From contig DASVBY010000052.1 in assembly GCA_036381895.1 (NCBI GenBank), forward strand, positions 1 through 64,000: DNA of 64,000 nucleotides. The letters are read 5' to 3'. Both the position numbers and the translations under genes were made by a program. This document shows positions 1-8,793 of the stretch, in pieces. The notes beneath the pieces were generated by a model that saw only the letters and a list, made by a program, of their open reading frames with translations, did not search any database and had not been told where the DNA came from. The stretch is from JACQFZ01 sp036381895 (GTDB lineage: Bacteria; Pseudomonadota; Gammaproteobacteria; Acidiferrobacterales; Sulfurifustaceae). Position 1 is the first letter of the stretch. Each line of letters opens with the position of its first letter.

Positions 1-903
1 CAGGATGTCCTTGCCGATGAAGTGCACCATCTCGGTCTTCGGATCGGCGAGGAAGGCGTCGAAGTCGACGCCGTTGCGGTCGCACCAGTTCTTGAAGCTC
101 GCGAGGTAGCCGATCGGCGCGTCGAGCCAGACGTAGAAGTACTTCCCCGGCGCGTCCGGAATCTCGAAACCGAAGTACGGGGCGTCGCGCGAGATGTCCC
201 AGTCGGCGAGGCGGTTCTCGCCCGCCGCCCCGAGCCACTCCTGCATCTTGTTGAGCGCTTCCGGCTGCAGGTGCCCGGGGGCGCGCGTCCACTGGCGCAG
301 GAACTCGACGCATTCGGTGAGCTTGAAGAAGTAGTGCTCCGAGGTCTTGAGCACCGGCTTCGCGTTCGACACCGCCGAGTACGGATTCTTGAGGTCGGTG
401 GCGGCATAGGTCGAGCCGCACACCTCGCACGCATCGCCGTACTGGTCGGGTGCGCCGCACTTCGGGCACTCGCCCTTGACGAAGCGGTCCGGCAGGAACA
501 TGCCTTTGACCGGATCGTAGAACTGCTCGATCGTGCGCACCGCGATCAGGTTCCGGGCCTTGAGCTTGCGGTAGATGTCGTACGCGAGCGCCCGGTTCTC
601 TTCGCTGTGCGTGGTGTAGTAGTTGTCGAACTCGACGAGGAAGCCGGTGAAGTCGCGCACGTGCTCGCGGTGCATGCGCGCGATCAGCTCCTCCGGCGTC
701 ACCCCCTCCTTCTCGGCCGAGAGCATGATCGGCGTGCCGTGCGTGTCATCGGCGCAGACGTAGTGGACCGTGTGGCCCTGCATGCGCTGATGCCGCACCC
801 AGATGTCGGCCTGGATGTAGCCGACCAGGTGGCCGATATGGATCGCGCCGTTGGCGTACGGCAGCGCGTTGGTGACGAGCAGGCGGCGTTTGGATTCGGG
901 CAT
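1..903 (-). CDS. metG: Methionyl-tRNA synthetase, N-terminal part (cut by window edge)
   Basis: Charges initiator and elongator tRNA-Met in the cytosol. Only the first 301 codons are in the window; the gene continues past the left edge. The ATG at 903 opens a typical Rossmann start (ATNALPYANG-like), with the class I HIGH signature at residues 22-25 and a zinc knuckle made by CPKC (146-149) and CEVC (159-162). The KMSKS loop and anticodon-binding domain lie outside the window. No clear Shine-Dalgarno precedes the ATG. In many gammaproteobacteria metG is divergent from apbC; here a divergent quinone oxidoreductase follows and apbC lies 33 kb away. Family assignment is secure. Confidence 0.97.
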   Translation of the reverse strand, partial: MPESKRRLLVTNALPYANGAIHIGHLVGYIQADIWVRHQRMQGHTVHYVCADDTHGTPIMLSAEKEGVTPEELIARMHREHVRDFTGFLVEFDNYYTTHSEENRALAYDIYRKLKARNLIAVRTIEQFYDPVKGMFLPDRFVKGECPKCGAPDQYGDACEVCGSTYAATDLKNPYSAVSNAKPVLKTSEHYFFKLTECVEFLRQWTRAPGHLQPEALNKMQEWLGAAGENRLADWDISRDAPYFGFEIPDAPGKYFYVWLDAPIGYLASFKNWCDRNGVDFDAFLADPKTEMVHFIGKDIL

Positions 904-1052
904 GCGATTCGAACGGCTAGCGTTTCACCGGAGCGCCGGCGAGGTTGGGATCATGAGTAAACAGGGAAGTATGGATGCCGCCGATTTTATCAGCCTCGCC
1001 GCCGCCGCCACAGATTCGCTAAGATACGCGCCAAACGAGAAGGAGAAATCGC

Positions 1053-2024
1053 ATGCCCTACGCCATTCGTATCCACGAGACCGGCGGCCCGGAGAAGATG
1101 CGCTGGGAGGAGGTCGAGGTCGGGAAGCCCGGACCGGGCGAGGTCCTGGTGCGCAACACCGCCGTCGGGCTCAACTACATCGATACCTACCACCGGACCG
1201 GACTCTATCCGCTGCCGCTGCCGCTCACGCTCGGCATGGAGGGCGCGGGCGTCGTCGAGGCGGTCGGCCCGCGGGTGAAGGAGTTCAAGAAGGGCGATCG
1301 CGTCGCCTACGCGCACCCGGTCGGCGCCTACGCCGAGGTGTGCCTGCGCCCGGCGGAGCGGCTCGTGAAGATACCGGCCGGGATCGACGATCGCACAGCC
1401 GCGGCGATGATGCTGAAGGGCTTGACCGCCCAGTATCTGCTGCGGCGCACGTATCGCGTGAAGAAGGGGGACACGATTCTCGTACACGCGGCCGCGGGCG
1501 GCGTCGGCCTGATCCTGTGCCAATGGGCGAAGTATCTCGGCGCGACCGTGATCGGCACCGTCGGCAGCCCCGAGAAGGCGGCGCTCGCGAAAAAGGCGGG
1601 CTGCAGGCACGTGATCGTGACGAGCGAAGAGAAGTTTTCCGAACGCGTGAAGCAGATCACCAAGGGTGCGGGCGTGCCGGTGGTCTACGACGGCGTCGGC
1701 AGGGACACCTTCATGGACTCGCTCGATTGCCTGCAGCCCTACGGCCTCATGGTGAGCTTCGGCAACGCCTCGGGGCCGGTCGAGCCGTTCAATCTGGGCA
1801 TCCTCGCGCAGAAGGGCTCGCTCTACGTCACGCGCCCGACGATGCAGACCTACTGCGCGAAGCGCGAGGATCTCTTGAAGGGTGCGCGCGAGCTCTTCGA
1901 CGTCGTGAAGAAGCGGGCAGTGCGGATCCAGATCAACCAGACGTACCCGCTGCGCGAAGCCGCGCAGGCGCACCGCGATCTCGAGGCGCGCAAGACCACC
2001 GGTTCGACCGTGCTGATTCCGTAG
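1053..2024 (+). CDS. qor: NADPH:quinone oxidoreductase, zinc-independent MDR family
   Basis: Predicted cytosolic NADPH-dependent quinone/enone reductase of the medium-chain dehydrogenase superfamily. The 323 residues match the usual Qor length. The N-terminal GroES-like part contains the LNYIDTYHRTGLY stretch typical of Qor, and the cofactor domain has the AAAGGVGLILCQWAK fingerprint near residues 147-161. Zinc-binding cysteines of alcohol dehydrogenases are absent, as expected for this class. AGGAG about 10 nt upstream of the ATG supports the start. It is divergent from metG and appears monocistronic. The physiological quinone cannot be inferred; crotonyl-CoA reductase-like activity is a less likely alternative. 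Confidence 0.92.
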   Translation: MPYAIRIHETGGPEKMRWEEVEVGKPGPGEVLVRNTAVGLNYIDTYHRTGLYPLPLPLTLGMEGAGVVEAVGPRVKEFKKGDRVAYAHPVGAYAEVCLRPAERLVKIPAGIDDRTAAAMMLKGLTAQYLLRRTYRVKKGDTILVHAAAGGVGLILCQWAKYLGATVIGTVGSPEKAALAKKAGCRHVIVTSEEKFSERVKQITKGAGVPVVYDGVGRDTFMDSLDCLQPYGLMVSFGNASGPVEPFNLGILAQKGSLYVTRPTMQTYCAKREDLLKGARELFDVVKKRAVRIQINQTYPLREAAQAHRDLEARKTTGSTVLIP

Positions 2025-2387
2025 CGCGCGGCGCCCGGGCGCCGCCGCCGCGCCGCCGACCGCCCCGTGCCGGCCCGGAGGGTCCCTAGGTAACCGACCC
2101 GAGCGGCCGGAGGACCGCCGCCGAACCGGCGCCGATTCATGCGCTTGGGGCCGCCGCTTCGCGTCGTCCCTCAGTATGGCCGTAGTCGTTGCGGCGTTGC
2201 ACGGCGGACCGGGCGCGCGAACACTGGCGCGACCGGTCCGCGGCTGCGGGCCGGCTTCTGCATGTCTCCTCTTTTTCGGGCTTCACGGACGAGCGAGCGG
2301 CAAGGAAGCCCGTTTTTTTCGATCGCTCGTCGGCTCCTGACGCGCGTGGTCTAATGGCCCAACTTTGCGTGCTCGGAGCTTCGCGGT
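2025..2387. other. Intergenic stretch without a recognisable gene
   Basis: 363 bases between two same-strand oxidoreductase genes. It is very GC-rich on the left, including a perfect 14-bp palindrome GGCGCCCGGGCGCC at 2030-2043 that has no loop and no T-tract. Short open frames here show no family resemblance and no ribosome binding site. The right end must hold the promoter of the downstream flavoprotein, but no convincing -35/-10 pair was found. Confidence 0.5.
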
Positions 2388-3959
2388 TTGTACGACGCTG
2401 TCATCATCGGCGCGGGCCATAACGGCCTGGTCTGCGCCTGCTACCTCGCCAAAGCCGGCCTCAGGGTGCGCGTGCTCGAGCGCCGCCCGCGCGTCGGCGG
2501 TGCGGCCGTCACCGAGGAGTTCTATCCGGGGTTCCGGAACTCGGTCGCGGCGTATACCGTGAGTCTGCTGCAGCCGAAGATCATCCGCGAGCTCAGGCTC
2601 CCGGAGCGGGGGCTGCGCATCGTCGAGCGCCCGTTCGCGAATTTCCTGCCGCTCTCGGAGCGCGATTACCTCAAGATCGGGCCGACGCTCGCCGACACCC
2701 AGCGCGAAGTGGCAAAGTTCTCCGAGGGCGATGCGCGCCGGCTTCCGGACTACTACCGCGCGATCGACGGCGTCGCCGACATGCTGCGCGATCTGGTGCT
2801 GCGCACGCCGCCCAACGTCGGGGGCGGCGTGCGCGACGCGCTCGCGGCGTTCAAGCTCGGTCACGATTTCTTCCGCCTCGACATGGAGGCGCGGCGCGAC
2901 GTGTACGACCTCTTCACCAAGAGCGCCGCCGACGTCCTCGAGCGCTGGTTCGAGTCGGACGGCATCAAGGCGGCGTTCGGATTCGACGCGGTCGTGGGCA
3001 ACTACGCGAGCCCCTACACCCCGGGAAGCGCGTACGTGCTGCTGCACCACGCGTTCGGCGAAGTGAACGGCAAGCGCGGCGCCTGGGGGCATGCGACCGG
3101 CGGCATGGGGGCGATCAGCGAAGCGCTCGCGGCAGAGGCGCGCGCGCTCGGCGTCGACATTACGTGCGGCGCGGCCGTGGAAAAGGTGGAGGTTCGCGGC
3201 GGCCGCGCCGCGGCCGTGGTGCTTGCGAACGGCGACGTCGTCGAAGCGCGCGCGGTGGTGGCGAACGTCAACCCGAAGCTGCTGTATCTGCAGCTTATGG
3301 ACGCGCGCGACCTGCCGGCCGAGTTCGTCGAGCGCATGCGCAGCTACAAATGCGCTTCAGCCACGTTTCGCATGAACGTGGCGCTCGCCGAGCTGCCGCG
3401 CTTCGCCTGCTTGCCGGAGCCGGGACCGCACCACGCGTCGGGGATCATTCTCGCGCCCTCGCTGCGCTACATGGAGCGCGCCTACATCGATGCGCGCACG
3501 GACGGCATGGCACGCGCGCCGATCGTCGAGATGGTGATTCCGAGCACGCTCGACGACTCGCTCGCGCCGCCCGGGCGGCACGTCGCGAGCCTCTTCTGCC
3601 AGCATTTCGATCCGCACGCCGACTGGAGCACGCGCAAGGAGGAGGCGGTGGAGCGGATCTTCGACGTGATCGAGGCGGCCGCACCCGGGTTCCGTCGGTC
3701 GGTCATCGCCTGGAGCGCGCTTTCCCCCGTCGATCTCGAGCGCGAGTTCGGCCTGATCGGCGGTGACATCTTTCACGGCGCGCTTACGCTCGATCAGCTG
3801 TTCGCCGCGCGCCCGATCCTCGGCTACGCCGACTACCGGACGCCGGTGCGCGGCCTCTATCTCTGCGGCTCGGGGGCGCACCCGGGCGGAGGCGTGACCG
3901 GGGCGCCGGGCCACAACTGCGCGCACGAGCTGCTGCGCGACTTCCGCCGCCGGCGCTAG
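2388..3959 (+). CDS. FAD-dependent phytoene-desaturase-like oxidoreductase (PYROXD2/CrtI family)
   Basis: Flavin amine-oxidase/phytoene-desaturase superfamily member, 523 residues. The N terminus is a classical dinucleotide-binding motif, GAGHNG at residues 8-13, followed by an Arg after the second beta strand (LERRPRVGGAAVTEE). The C terminus has the matching FAD-binding segment ending in GLYLCGSGAHPGGGVTGAPGHN, typical of CrtI/PYROXD2 proteins. The only usable start is TTG at 2388, because an in-frame TAA lies at 2352-2354 and no ATG or GTG occurs between them. No carotenoid-biosynthesis genes are nearby, so a role in pigment synthesis is not supported; the substrate is unknown. Monocistronic by context. 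Confidence 0.88.
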   Translation: MYDAVIIGAGHNGLVCACYLAKAGLRVRVLERRPRVGGAAVTEEFYPGFRNSVAAYTVSLLQPKIIRELRLPERGLRIVERPFANFLPLSERDYLKIGPTLADTQREVAKFSEGDARRLPDYYRAIDGVADMLRDLVLRTPPNVGGGVRDALAAFKLGHDFFRLDMEARRDVYDLFTKSAADVLERWFESDGIKAAFGFDAVVGNYASPYTPGSAYVLLHHAFGEVNGKRGAWGHATGGMGAISEALAAEARALGVDITCGAAVEKVEVRGGRAAAVVLANGDVVEARAVVANVNPKLLYLQLMDARDLPAEFVERMRSYKCASATFRMNVALAELPRFACLPEPGPHHASGIILAPSLRYMERAYIDARTDGMARAPIVEMVIPSTLDDSLAPPGRHVASLFCQHFDPHADWSTRKEEAVERIFDVIEAAAPGFRRSVIAWSALSPVDLEREFGLIGGDIFHGALTLDQLFAARPILGYADYRTPVRGLYLCGSGAHPGGGVTGAPGHNCAHELLRDFRRRR

Positions 3960-4030
3960 GGGTGTCCGCGCCTGGCGGAAAAGGCTAGAAGCAGGCGAGG
4001 GCGCACAGCGTAGCGCCCCGGCCCCGCGGG

Positions 4031-4900
4031 TCAGAACCTCAACTGCCTGGTCCAGTCGCGGAAGTTGAACACCTGCCCGGCTTCGCGCACGTGCGCGATC
4101 TTGTCGAGGTCGAGGTCCCCGTACACCCAGCCCGGCCGGTTGAGCTCGCCGGCCGCGAGCACGCCGTCGTCCGGAAAGCCATAGTCGATCGGGGTGTAGA
4201 TCCCCGCGGCGCCGACGTTGACGTCCACCGCTTCGGACCACCGCGCTTCGCCCACGGTCGAGGACTGCACCACGTAACACTGGTTCTCGAGCGCCCGCGC
4301 CTGGCAGCCGACGCGGACGCGGTGGTACCCGGCGAGCGTGTCGGTGCAGCTCGGCACCAGGATCAGCTCGGCGCCCGCTTCGACCTGCCGGCGCGCGAGC
4401 AGCGGGAATTCGACGTCGTAGCACACGCTGATTGCGACGCGGCCGAACGCGGTATCGAACACCTTGAGCTCCTCGCCGGCGTCGATCAGCCAGCGCTCGG
4501 ATTCGAACCGGGTCATCTGGAGCTTCTCCTGGTACTCGTGCCGGCCGTCCGGATGGAAGAAGTACGCGCGGTTGCGGTACTGCCCGTTCGCAAGGCGTAC
4601 GGGAAACGTGCCGGGCTGGATGTAAACGCGGTAGGTGCGCGCGAGCTCCGCATAGAGACCGAGGTACTCGTCGAGCAGGTCCTGCATACCGCGCAGCTGC
4701 GCGGGCAGCGCGCGCTGCACTTCGCGCGGGAACAGCGACGCGAGCTCCATGCTGGCATACTCCGGGAGCAGCAGCAGCCGCGCCCCGTTGCCGGCGGCTT
4801 CGTCGATCCAGCGCCGCGCCTTCGCGCGGTACTCGTCGATGTGCGCGAAATAGCCGATGTCGTACTGCGCGGCGGCGATGCGAAAGGGTTTGCGCTCCAT
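4031..4900 (-). CDS. Carbon-nitrogen hydrolase (nitrilase superfamily)
   Basis: Predicted cytosolic amidase or N-carbamoyl hydrolase, 289 residues. The catalytic Glu-Lys-Cys triad is visible: Glu in LLLPEY (residue 47), Lys in QEKLQMTRFE (residue 126) and Cys in AISVCYDVEFP (residue 160). It is the last gene of a three-gene minus-strand operon (NTF2-like, GNAT, nitrilase); its ATG shares one base with the TGA of the acetyltransferase gene (TGATG), implying translational coupling. Linkage to an acetyltransferase suggests that it removes or recycles an acyl-amide, but this is inference. The substrate cannot be read from sequence. Confidence 0.92.
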   Translation of the reverse strand: MERKPFRIAAAQYDIGYFAHIDEYRAKARRWIDEAAGNGARLLLLPEYASMELASLFPREVQRALPAQLRGMQDLLDEYLGLYAELARTYRVYIQPGTFPVRLANGQYRNRAYFFHPDGRHEYQEKLQMTRFESERWLIDAGEELKVFDTAFGRVAISVCYDVEFPLLARRQVEAGAELILVPSCTDTLAGYHRVRVGCQARALENQCYVVQSSTVGEARWSEAVDVNVGAAGIYTPIDYGFPDDGVLAAGELNRPGWVYGDLDLDKIAHVREAGQVFNFRDWTRQLRF

Positions 4901-5508
4901 CAGCCTGCCGGCTCCAGTCGTTTGAGCCAGAACACCATCTTCTTGTCGGTCTGCTCCGCCTGATCGATGTCCTTCCAGCGGAACGTGGTCCAGAGCTCCG
5001 GCTGGCGCGTGTAGCCGCGCTTCTTCCAGAACGCATCGAGCGGGACGTAGCCGGCCGGCCGCAGCGGGTGGTCCTCGGGCCGCTCGACGGCGCAGAAGCT
5101 CGACCAGCGGAAGCCGCCGAGTGCGCGCGCATGGGCCTCGCGCTCCTCGAAGAAGCGCACGCCGATGCCGCGGCCGCGGTAGCCGCGCTGCAGCACGGAC
5201 TCGCCGCAGTAGAACACTTCGTCGAGCGCGTAGCCGTGCGCCGCGAACGGGCGCTGGAGCTCCTCGGACTCGTCGGCGAGCGGGATCGCGGTCGAAGCGC
5301 CGACGATCCGGTCGCCGTCGCGCGCGAGCACGATCACCGAGCGCGGCGACTGCACGTACGTCCGCAGGTACTCCTCTTCGTAGCCGAGGTCGCCGTCGTA
5401 GAGGTACGGGAAGTCGCGGAACACCTCGATGCGCAGCCGCGCCACTTCGCCCAGGTAGCGCGGAAGCTCCGGCGCGGGGATGCGCACGATGTCAATCGCG
5501 CCCGTCAT
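4900..5508 (-). CDS. GNAT-family N-acetyltransferase
   Basis: 202-residue GNAT acetyltransferase. The acetyl-CoA pyrophosphate-binding motif A is seen as RGYRGRGIGVRFFEERE at about residues 108-124, preceded by the beta-4 strand EVFYCGESV. An open frame extends upstream through the NTF2-like gene, but the ATG at 5508, two bases after the previous stop, is the sensible start. Middle gene of the NTF2-GNAT-nitrilase operon; its stop overlaps the nitrilase start by one base. The acceptor substrate is unknown; a small-molecule amine is plausible because the partner is a C-N hydrolase. Confidence 0.88.
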   Translation of the reverse strand: MTGAIDIVRIPAPELPRYLGEVARLRIEVFRDFPYLYDGDLGYEEEYLRTYVQSPRSVIVLARDGDRIVGASTAIPLADESEELQRPFAAHGYALDEVFYCGESVLQRGYRGRGIGVRFFEEREAHARALGGFRWSSFCAVERPEDHPLRPAGYVPLDAFWKKRGYTRQPELWTTFRWKDIDQAEQTDKKMVFWLKRLEPAG

Positions 5509-5510
5509 CG

Positions 5511-5915
5511 TCAGCCGCTGACCTGTGCGATCCAGTCCCGGAGATTGTAGTAGTTGGTGACGCGCGCGATCCTGCCGTCGCGCACCTCGAAGAATGCGCC
5601 GGCGGGCAGCCGGTACGTCTGGCCCTTGGCCGGGGGCAGGCCCTCGTCGGTCGCGAGATAGGTGCCGAGCACCACGAACTCGGCCGCCGCCCGCGTCCCG
5701 TCGGCGTTCGTCATGACGACGAGATCGACGATCTGCTCGCGATACCTGGCGTTCATGCGCTCCATGAACGCGGCGAACGCCTCGCGCCCGACCTCGCGGC
5801 GGCCCTGGTTGATGTCGTGGACGACGTCCTCGGTAAGGAGCCCGAGGAAAGCGGGCATGTCCCCGGCGTTGAATGCCGCGTAGTACTGTTCGATGAGTCG
5901 GGCCGTGGGGTTCAT
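5511..5915 (-). CDS. NTF2-like (SnoaL / ketosteroid-isomerase fold) protein
   Basis: 134-residue protein with the cone-shaped NTF2 fold signature: an N-terminal helix LIEQYYAAFNAGD, then FLGLLTEDVVHDIN, and a final strand FFEVRDGRIARVTNYYNL. Such proteins are small lyases or isomerases or simple ligand binders. The start at 5915 is chosen because the segment upstream (up to 6068) is Arg/Pro-rich non-coding-like sequence. First gene of a tight operon with GNAT (2-base gap) and nitrilase genes, so it probably acts on the same metabolite. Specific activity unknown. Confidence 0.85.
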   Translation of the reverse strand: MNPTARLIEQYYAAFNAGDMPAFLGLLTEDVVHDINQGRREVGREAFAAFMERMNARYREQIVDLVVMTNADGTRAAAEFVVLGTYLATDEGLPPAKGQTYRLPAGAFFEVRDGRIARVTNYYNLRDWIAQVSG

Positions 5916-6082
5916 GGTTCGTTTGACAGGATCGGGCGCCACAGGTACGGCCGCGCCGCCCCCGGCCGCGCGCCGCGAGGCCGTGAGGGGCGCACTCCGG
6001 AAGCGGCGCGCCGGGCGAGCCGGACGCCGCCCGATGATTCGCCGGGTGCCAACTATACTGGTTCTCAACCAGGGGAGGCACC

Positions 6083-7942
6083 ATGACGAACGAAGAATTC
6101 GAGGCCCTCGTCGCCCGCCTCGAAGTGCAGGCGCGCCGCAATCCGTCCGCGTACAAACTCCGGGTATTCCTGCTGGCGCTGCTCGGCTATGGCTATCTCG
6201 GCGCGATGATCGGGCTGATCCTGCTCCTCTTCGTGCTCGCGCTCGCGTCCGTCGCCTTCCTGAAAGGCGCGGCGGTCAAGCTCATCATTCCGATCGGTGC
6301 GTTCCTCTGGCTGGTGCTCCGCGCCACGTGGGTGACGCTCGCGCCGCCGGACGGACGGCGCGTGCAGCCGCACGAGGCGCCGCTCCTTTTCGCCATGATC
6401 GACAAGCTGCGGCGCAAGCTGCGCGCGCCGCGTTTTCATCGGGTGCTCGTTACCGACGACTTCAATGCGGGCGTCGTGCAGGTGCCGCGGCTCGGCGTGT
6501 TCGGCTGGCAGCGCAACTATCTGCTGCTCGGGCTGCCGCTGATGAAGCTGATGACGCCGGCGCAGCTCGAAGCGGTGCTCGCCCACGAGTTCGGGCACCT
6601 CGCCGGGGGCCACGGGCGCCTGTCGAACTGGCTGTACCGGCTGCGCATGAGCTGGGCGCGGCTGCTCGAGGCGCTCGAGGCGCAGAAGAGCCGCGGCACG
6701 TTCCTGTTCCGGAGGTTCTTCAACTGGTACGCGCCGTACTTCAGTGCCTATTCCTTTCCGCTCGCGCGCGCGAACGAGTACGAAGCCGATGCCGCCTCGG
6801 CGCGCCTGGTCTCGCCGCAGGCGGCCGCCGAGGCGCTCACCAGCGTGAACGTGATCGGCGCCTACCTCGAAGAGCACTACTGGCGCCGCATCCATCGGCA
6901 GGCGGACGAGGTGCCGCAGCCGTCGTTCGCGCCGTACGCGCAGATGGGCGCAGGGCTGCGCGACGAGGTGGACCCCGAGACGGTTCGCGGCTGGTTGAAG
7001 CAGGCGATGGCGGCGGAGACGACGGTTTCCGACACGCACCCGTGCCTCGCCGACCGGCTCAAGGCGATCGGCGAGCGGCCGCGCTTCGCGCCGCCGGCGC
7101 CGGGGCAGGCGGCCGACCGGCTGCTCGGCCCGGCGCTCGAGGCGATCACCGCGGAGTTCGACCGGCGCTGGCAGGAGTCGATCCGGCCGTCCTGGGAAGA
7201 GCGCCATCGCGCGGTGCAGGACGGCCGCCGCCGGCTGGCGGAGCTCGACCGCGCCGCCGCCGCGCAGGAGCTCGCGCTCGACGATGCCTACGAACGCGCG
7301 AAGCTCACGGAGTCCTACGGGGCGGGCGCCGATGCCGCGCTCGAGCAGTTTCGCCGGCTGCACGAGCGCGCCCCCGACGATCCGGTCATTTGCTTCGTTC
7401 TCGGGCAGCGGCTGCTGTGGCGCGACGACGCGCGCGGCGTCGCGCTCGTGGAACGCGCAATCGCGCTCGACGAGGACGCGATGGTGCCCGGGTACGAGGC
7501 GCTGCGCGATTTCCACTGGCGGCAGGGGCGCAAGGACGAGGCGTACGCGTGGCACAACCGCCTGCTCGAACGCCAGCAGCTGCTCGCGGCGGCGCGCGCC
7601 GAGCGCGACGAGCTGAATATCACCGACAGGCTCGAACATCACGGCCTTGCGGAAGCGGCGCTCGCGGAACTGCAGCGGCAGTTGCGGCAGATCCGCGGCC
7701 TCAGGAGGGCGTATCTCGTGCGCAAGCGCGTGCAGCATTTCCCCGAGCGTCCGCTGTACGTGCTCGGCCATTGCGTGACGCCGTGGTGGAGCTGGCACCT
7801 GAAGAAGCGTGCAGAGGACGTGCAGCGCCGGATCGTCGACCGGGTGACGTTCCCCGGCGAAACGCTGATCGTCAGCGTCGAGGGCGACAACTACCGGTTC
7901 GGATGGAAGCTGCGCTTCATGCGCGGCTCGCGCATCCTCTAG
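6083..7942 (+). CDS. M48-family membrane metallopeptidase with long C-terminal region
   Basis: Zinc metallopeptidase of the HtpX/Ste24 type, 619 residues. Two hydrophobic segments at about residues 27-60 and 66-85 anchor it in the inner membrane. The zinc site is HEFGH at residues 168-172, with the third ligand probably Glu232 in NEYEAD. HtpX is about half this length; the extra roughly 300 residues are soluble, Glu/Arg-rich and helical, with a TPR-like run around residues 410-500 that could hold substrates. GGGGAGG-type Shine-Dalgarno just upstream of the ATG. Likely monocistronic. A role in membrane-protein quality control is inferred from the family. Confidence 0.88.
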   Translation: MTNEEFEALVARLEVQARRNPSAYKLRVFLLALLGYGYLGAMIGLILLLFVLALASVAFLKGAAVKLIIPIGAFLWLVLRATWVTLAPPDGRRVQPHEAPLLFAMIDKLRRKLRAPRFHRVLVTDDFNAGVVQVPRLGVFGWQRNYLLLGLPLMKLMTPAQLEAVLAHEFGHLAGGHGRLSNWLYRLRMSWARLLEALEAQKSRGTFLFRRFFNWYAPYFSAYSFPLARANEYEADAASARLVSPQAAAEALTSVNVIGAYLEEHYWRRIHRQADEVPQPSFAPYAQMGAGLRDEVDPETVRGWLKQAMAAETTVSDTHPCLADRLKAIGERPRFAPPAPGQAADRLLGPALEAITAEFDRRWQESIRPSWEERHRAVQDGRRRLAELDRAAAAQELALDDAYERAKLTESYGAGADAALEQFRRLHERAPDDPVICFVLGQRLLWRDDARGVALVERAIALDEDAMVPGYEALRDFHWRQGRKDEAYAWHNRLLERQQLLAAARAERDELNITDRLEHHGLAEAALAELQRQLRQIRGLRRAYLVRKRVQHFPERPLYVLGHCVTPWWSWHLKKRAEDVQRRIVDRVTFPGETLIVSVEGDNYRFGWKLRFMRGSRIL

Positions 7943-8001
7943 CCCGGCGGCTGGTCCGGTTGCGGGAGACTTTGCAGGGACGGCCGGTCTAACCGGGCAT
8001 C

Positions 8002-8661
8002 ATGTCCGGAGCCGATTCCGCTACGCGCCGCCGCATCCTGCGCTGTCTCGCGCTCGGTGCGCTCGCCGCCGCAACCGCGCGCGGCACGCGGGCGGCGCCG
8101 TTGATCCCGACGCCGCGCCAGACCGCGGGGCCGTTCTATCCGCGGGAGCTTCCGCTCGACCGGGACAACGACCTGATCGTCATCGGCGAGCGCGGGGCGC
8201 GCGCGGCCGGGCTGGTCACGCACCTGCGCGGGCGCATTCTCGACCGCCGCGGCGATCCGGTGCGGAATGCCGTGGTCGAGATCTGGCAGGTGGACGCCAA
8301 CGGCGTTTATCTCCACCCGGGCAGCGCGCACCATGACCGGCGGGATGCGAACTTTCAGGGATTCGGGCGCTTCGAGACCGCGTCGTCGGGGGAATACTAC
8401 TTTCGCACGATCAAACCGGTGCCGTACCCGGGGCGCACGCCGCACATCCATTTCGCGGTGCACCTGAAGGGTGCGCCGCCCTTCACGACGCAGTGCTACG
8501 TCGCGGGCGAGCCGCTCAACGAGCGCGACGCCGTGCTCAACAGCATCCGCGATCCGGAAGCGCGGCGGTCCGTGATCGTACCGTTCGCGCCGATTCGCGC
8601 TTCACCCTCGGAGCTCGCGGCCCGGTTCGATATCGTGCTCGGTTTCACTCCGGCCGCGTAG
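8002..8661 (+). CDS. Exported intradiol ring-cleavage dioxygenase (protocatechuate dioxygenase-like)
   Basis: 219-residue non-haem Fe(III) dioxygenase family protein. The N terminus (RRRILRCLALGALAAA) looks like a Tat or Sec signal, so it probably acts in the periplasm. The mature part starts with PRQTAGPFYP, typical of this family. Probable iron ligands are Tyr103 (NGVYLHPG), Tyr142 (PVPYPG) and His148/His150 (TPHIHF), all present. No beta-ketoadipate genes are adjacent, so a dedicated protocatechuate pathway is not shown; exported homologues are often annotated only as intradiol dioxygenase-like. Downstream of the M48 peptidase gene on the same strand, gap 59 bases. Confidence 0.88.
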   Translation: MSGADSATRRRILRCLALGALAAATARGTRAAPLIPTPRQTAGPFYPRELPLDRDNDLIVIGERGARAAGLVTHLRGRILDRRGDPVRNAVVEIWQVDANGVYLHPGSAHHDRRDANFQGFGRFETASSGEYYFRTIKPVPYPGRTPHIHFAVHLKGAPPFTTQCYVAGEPLNERDAVLNSIRDPEARRSVIVPFAPIRASPSELAARFDIVLGFTPAA

Positions 8662-8793
8662 ATACCCTACCGGTCATCCCCGGGCGAGTTACGCTCGCGT
8701 CGCGAACGCGGCGGCGTAACGTCCCGCGGTACGTGATCAACGCCGACGGCACTGTGATCCGGAGGCGCGCTCGAGCGGGACGCGCGCGATGTC

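Noticed and set aside
2025..2387. Possible tRNA or small RNA in the gap
   Set aside because: No cloverleaf arms could be drawn; the 14-bp palindrome has no loop and nothing else is structured.
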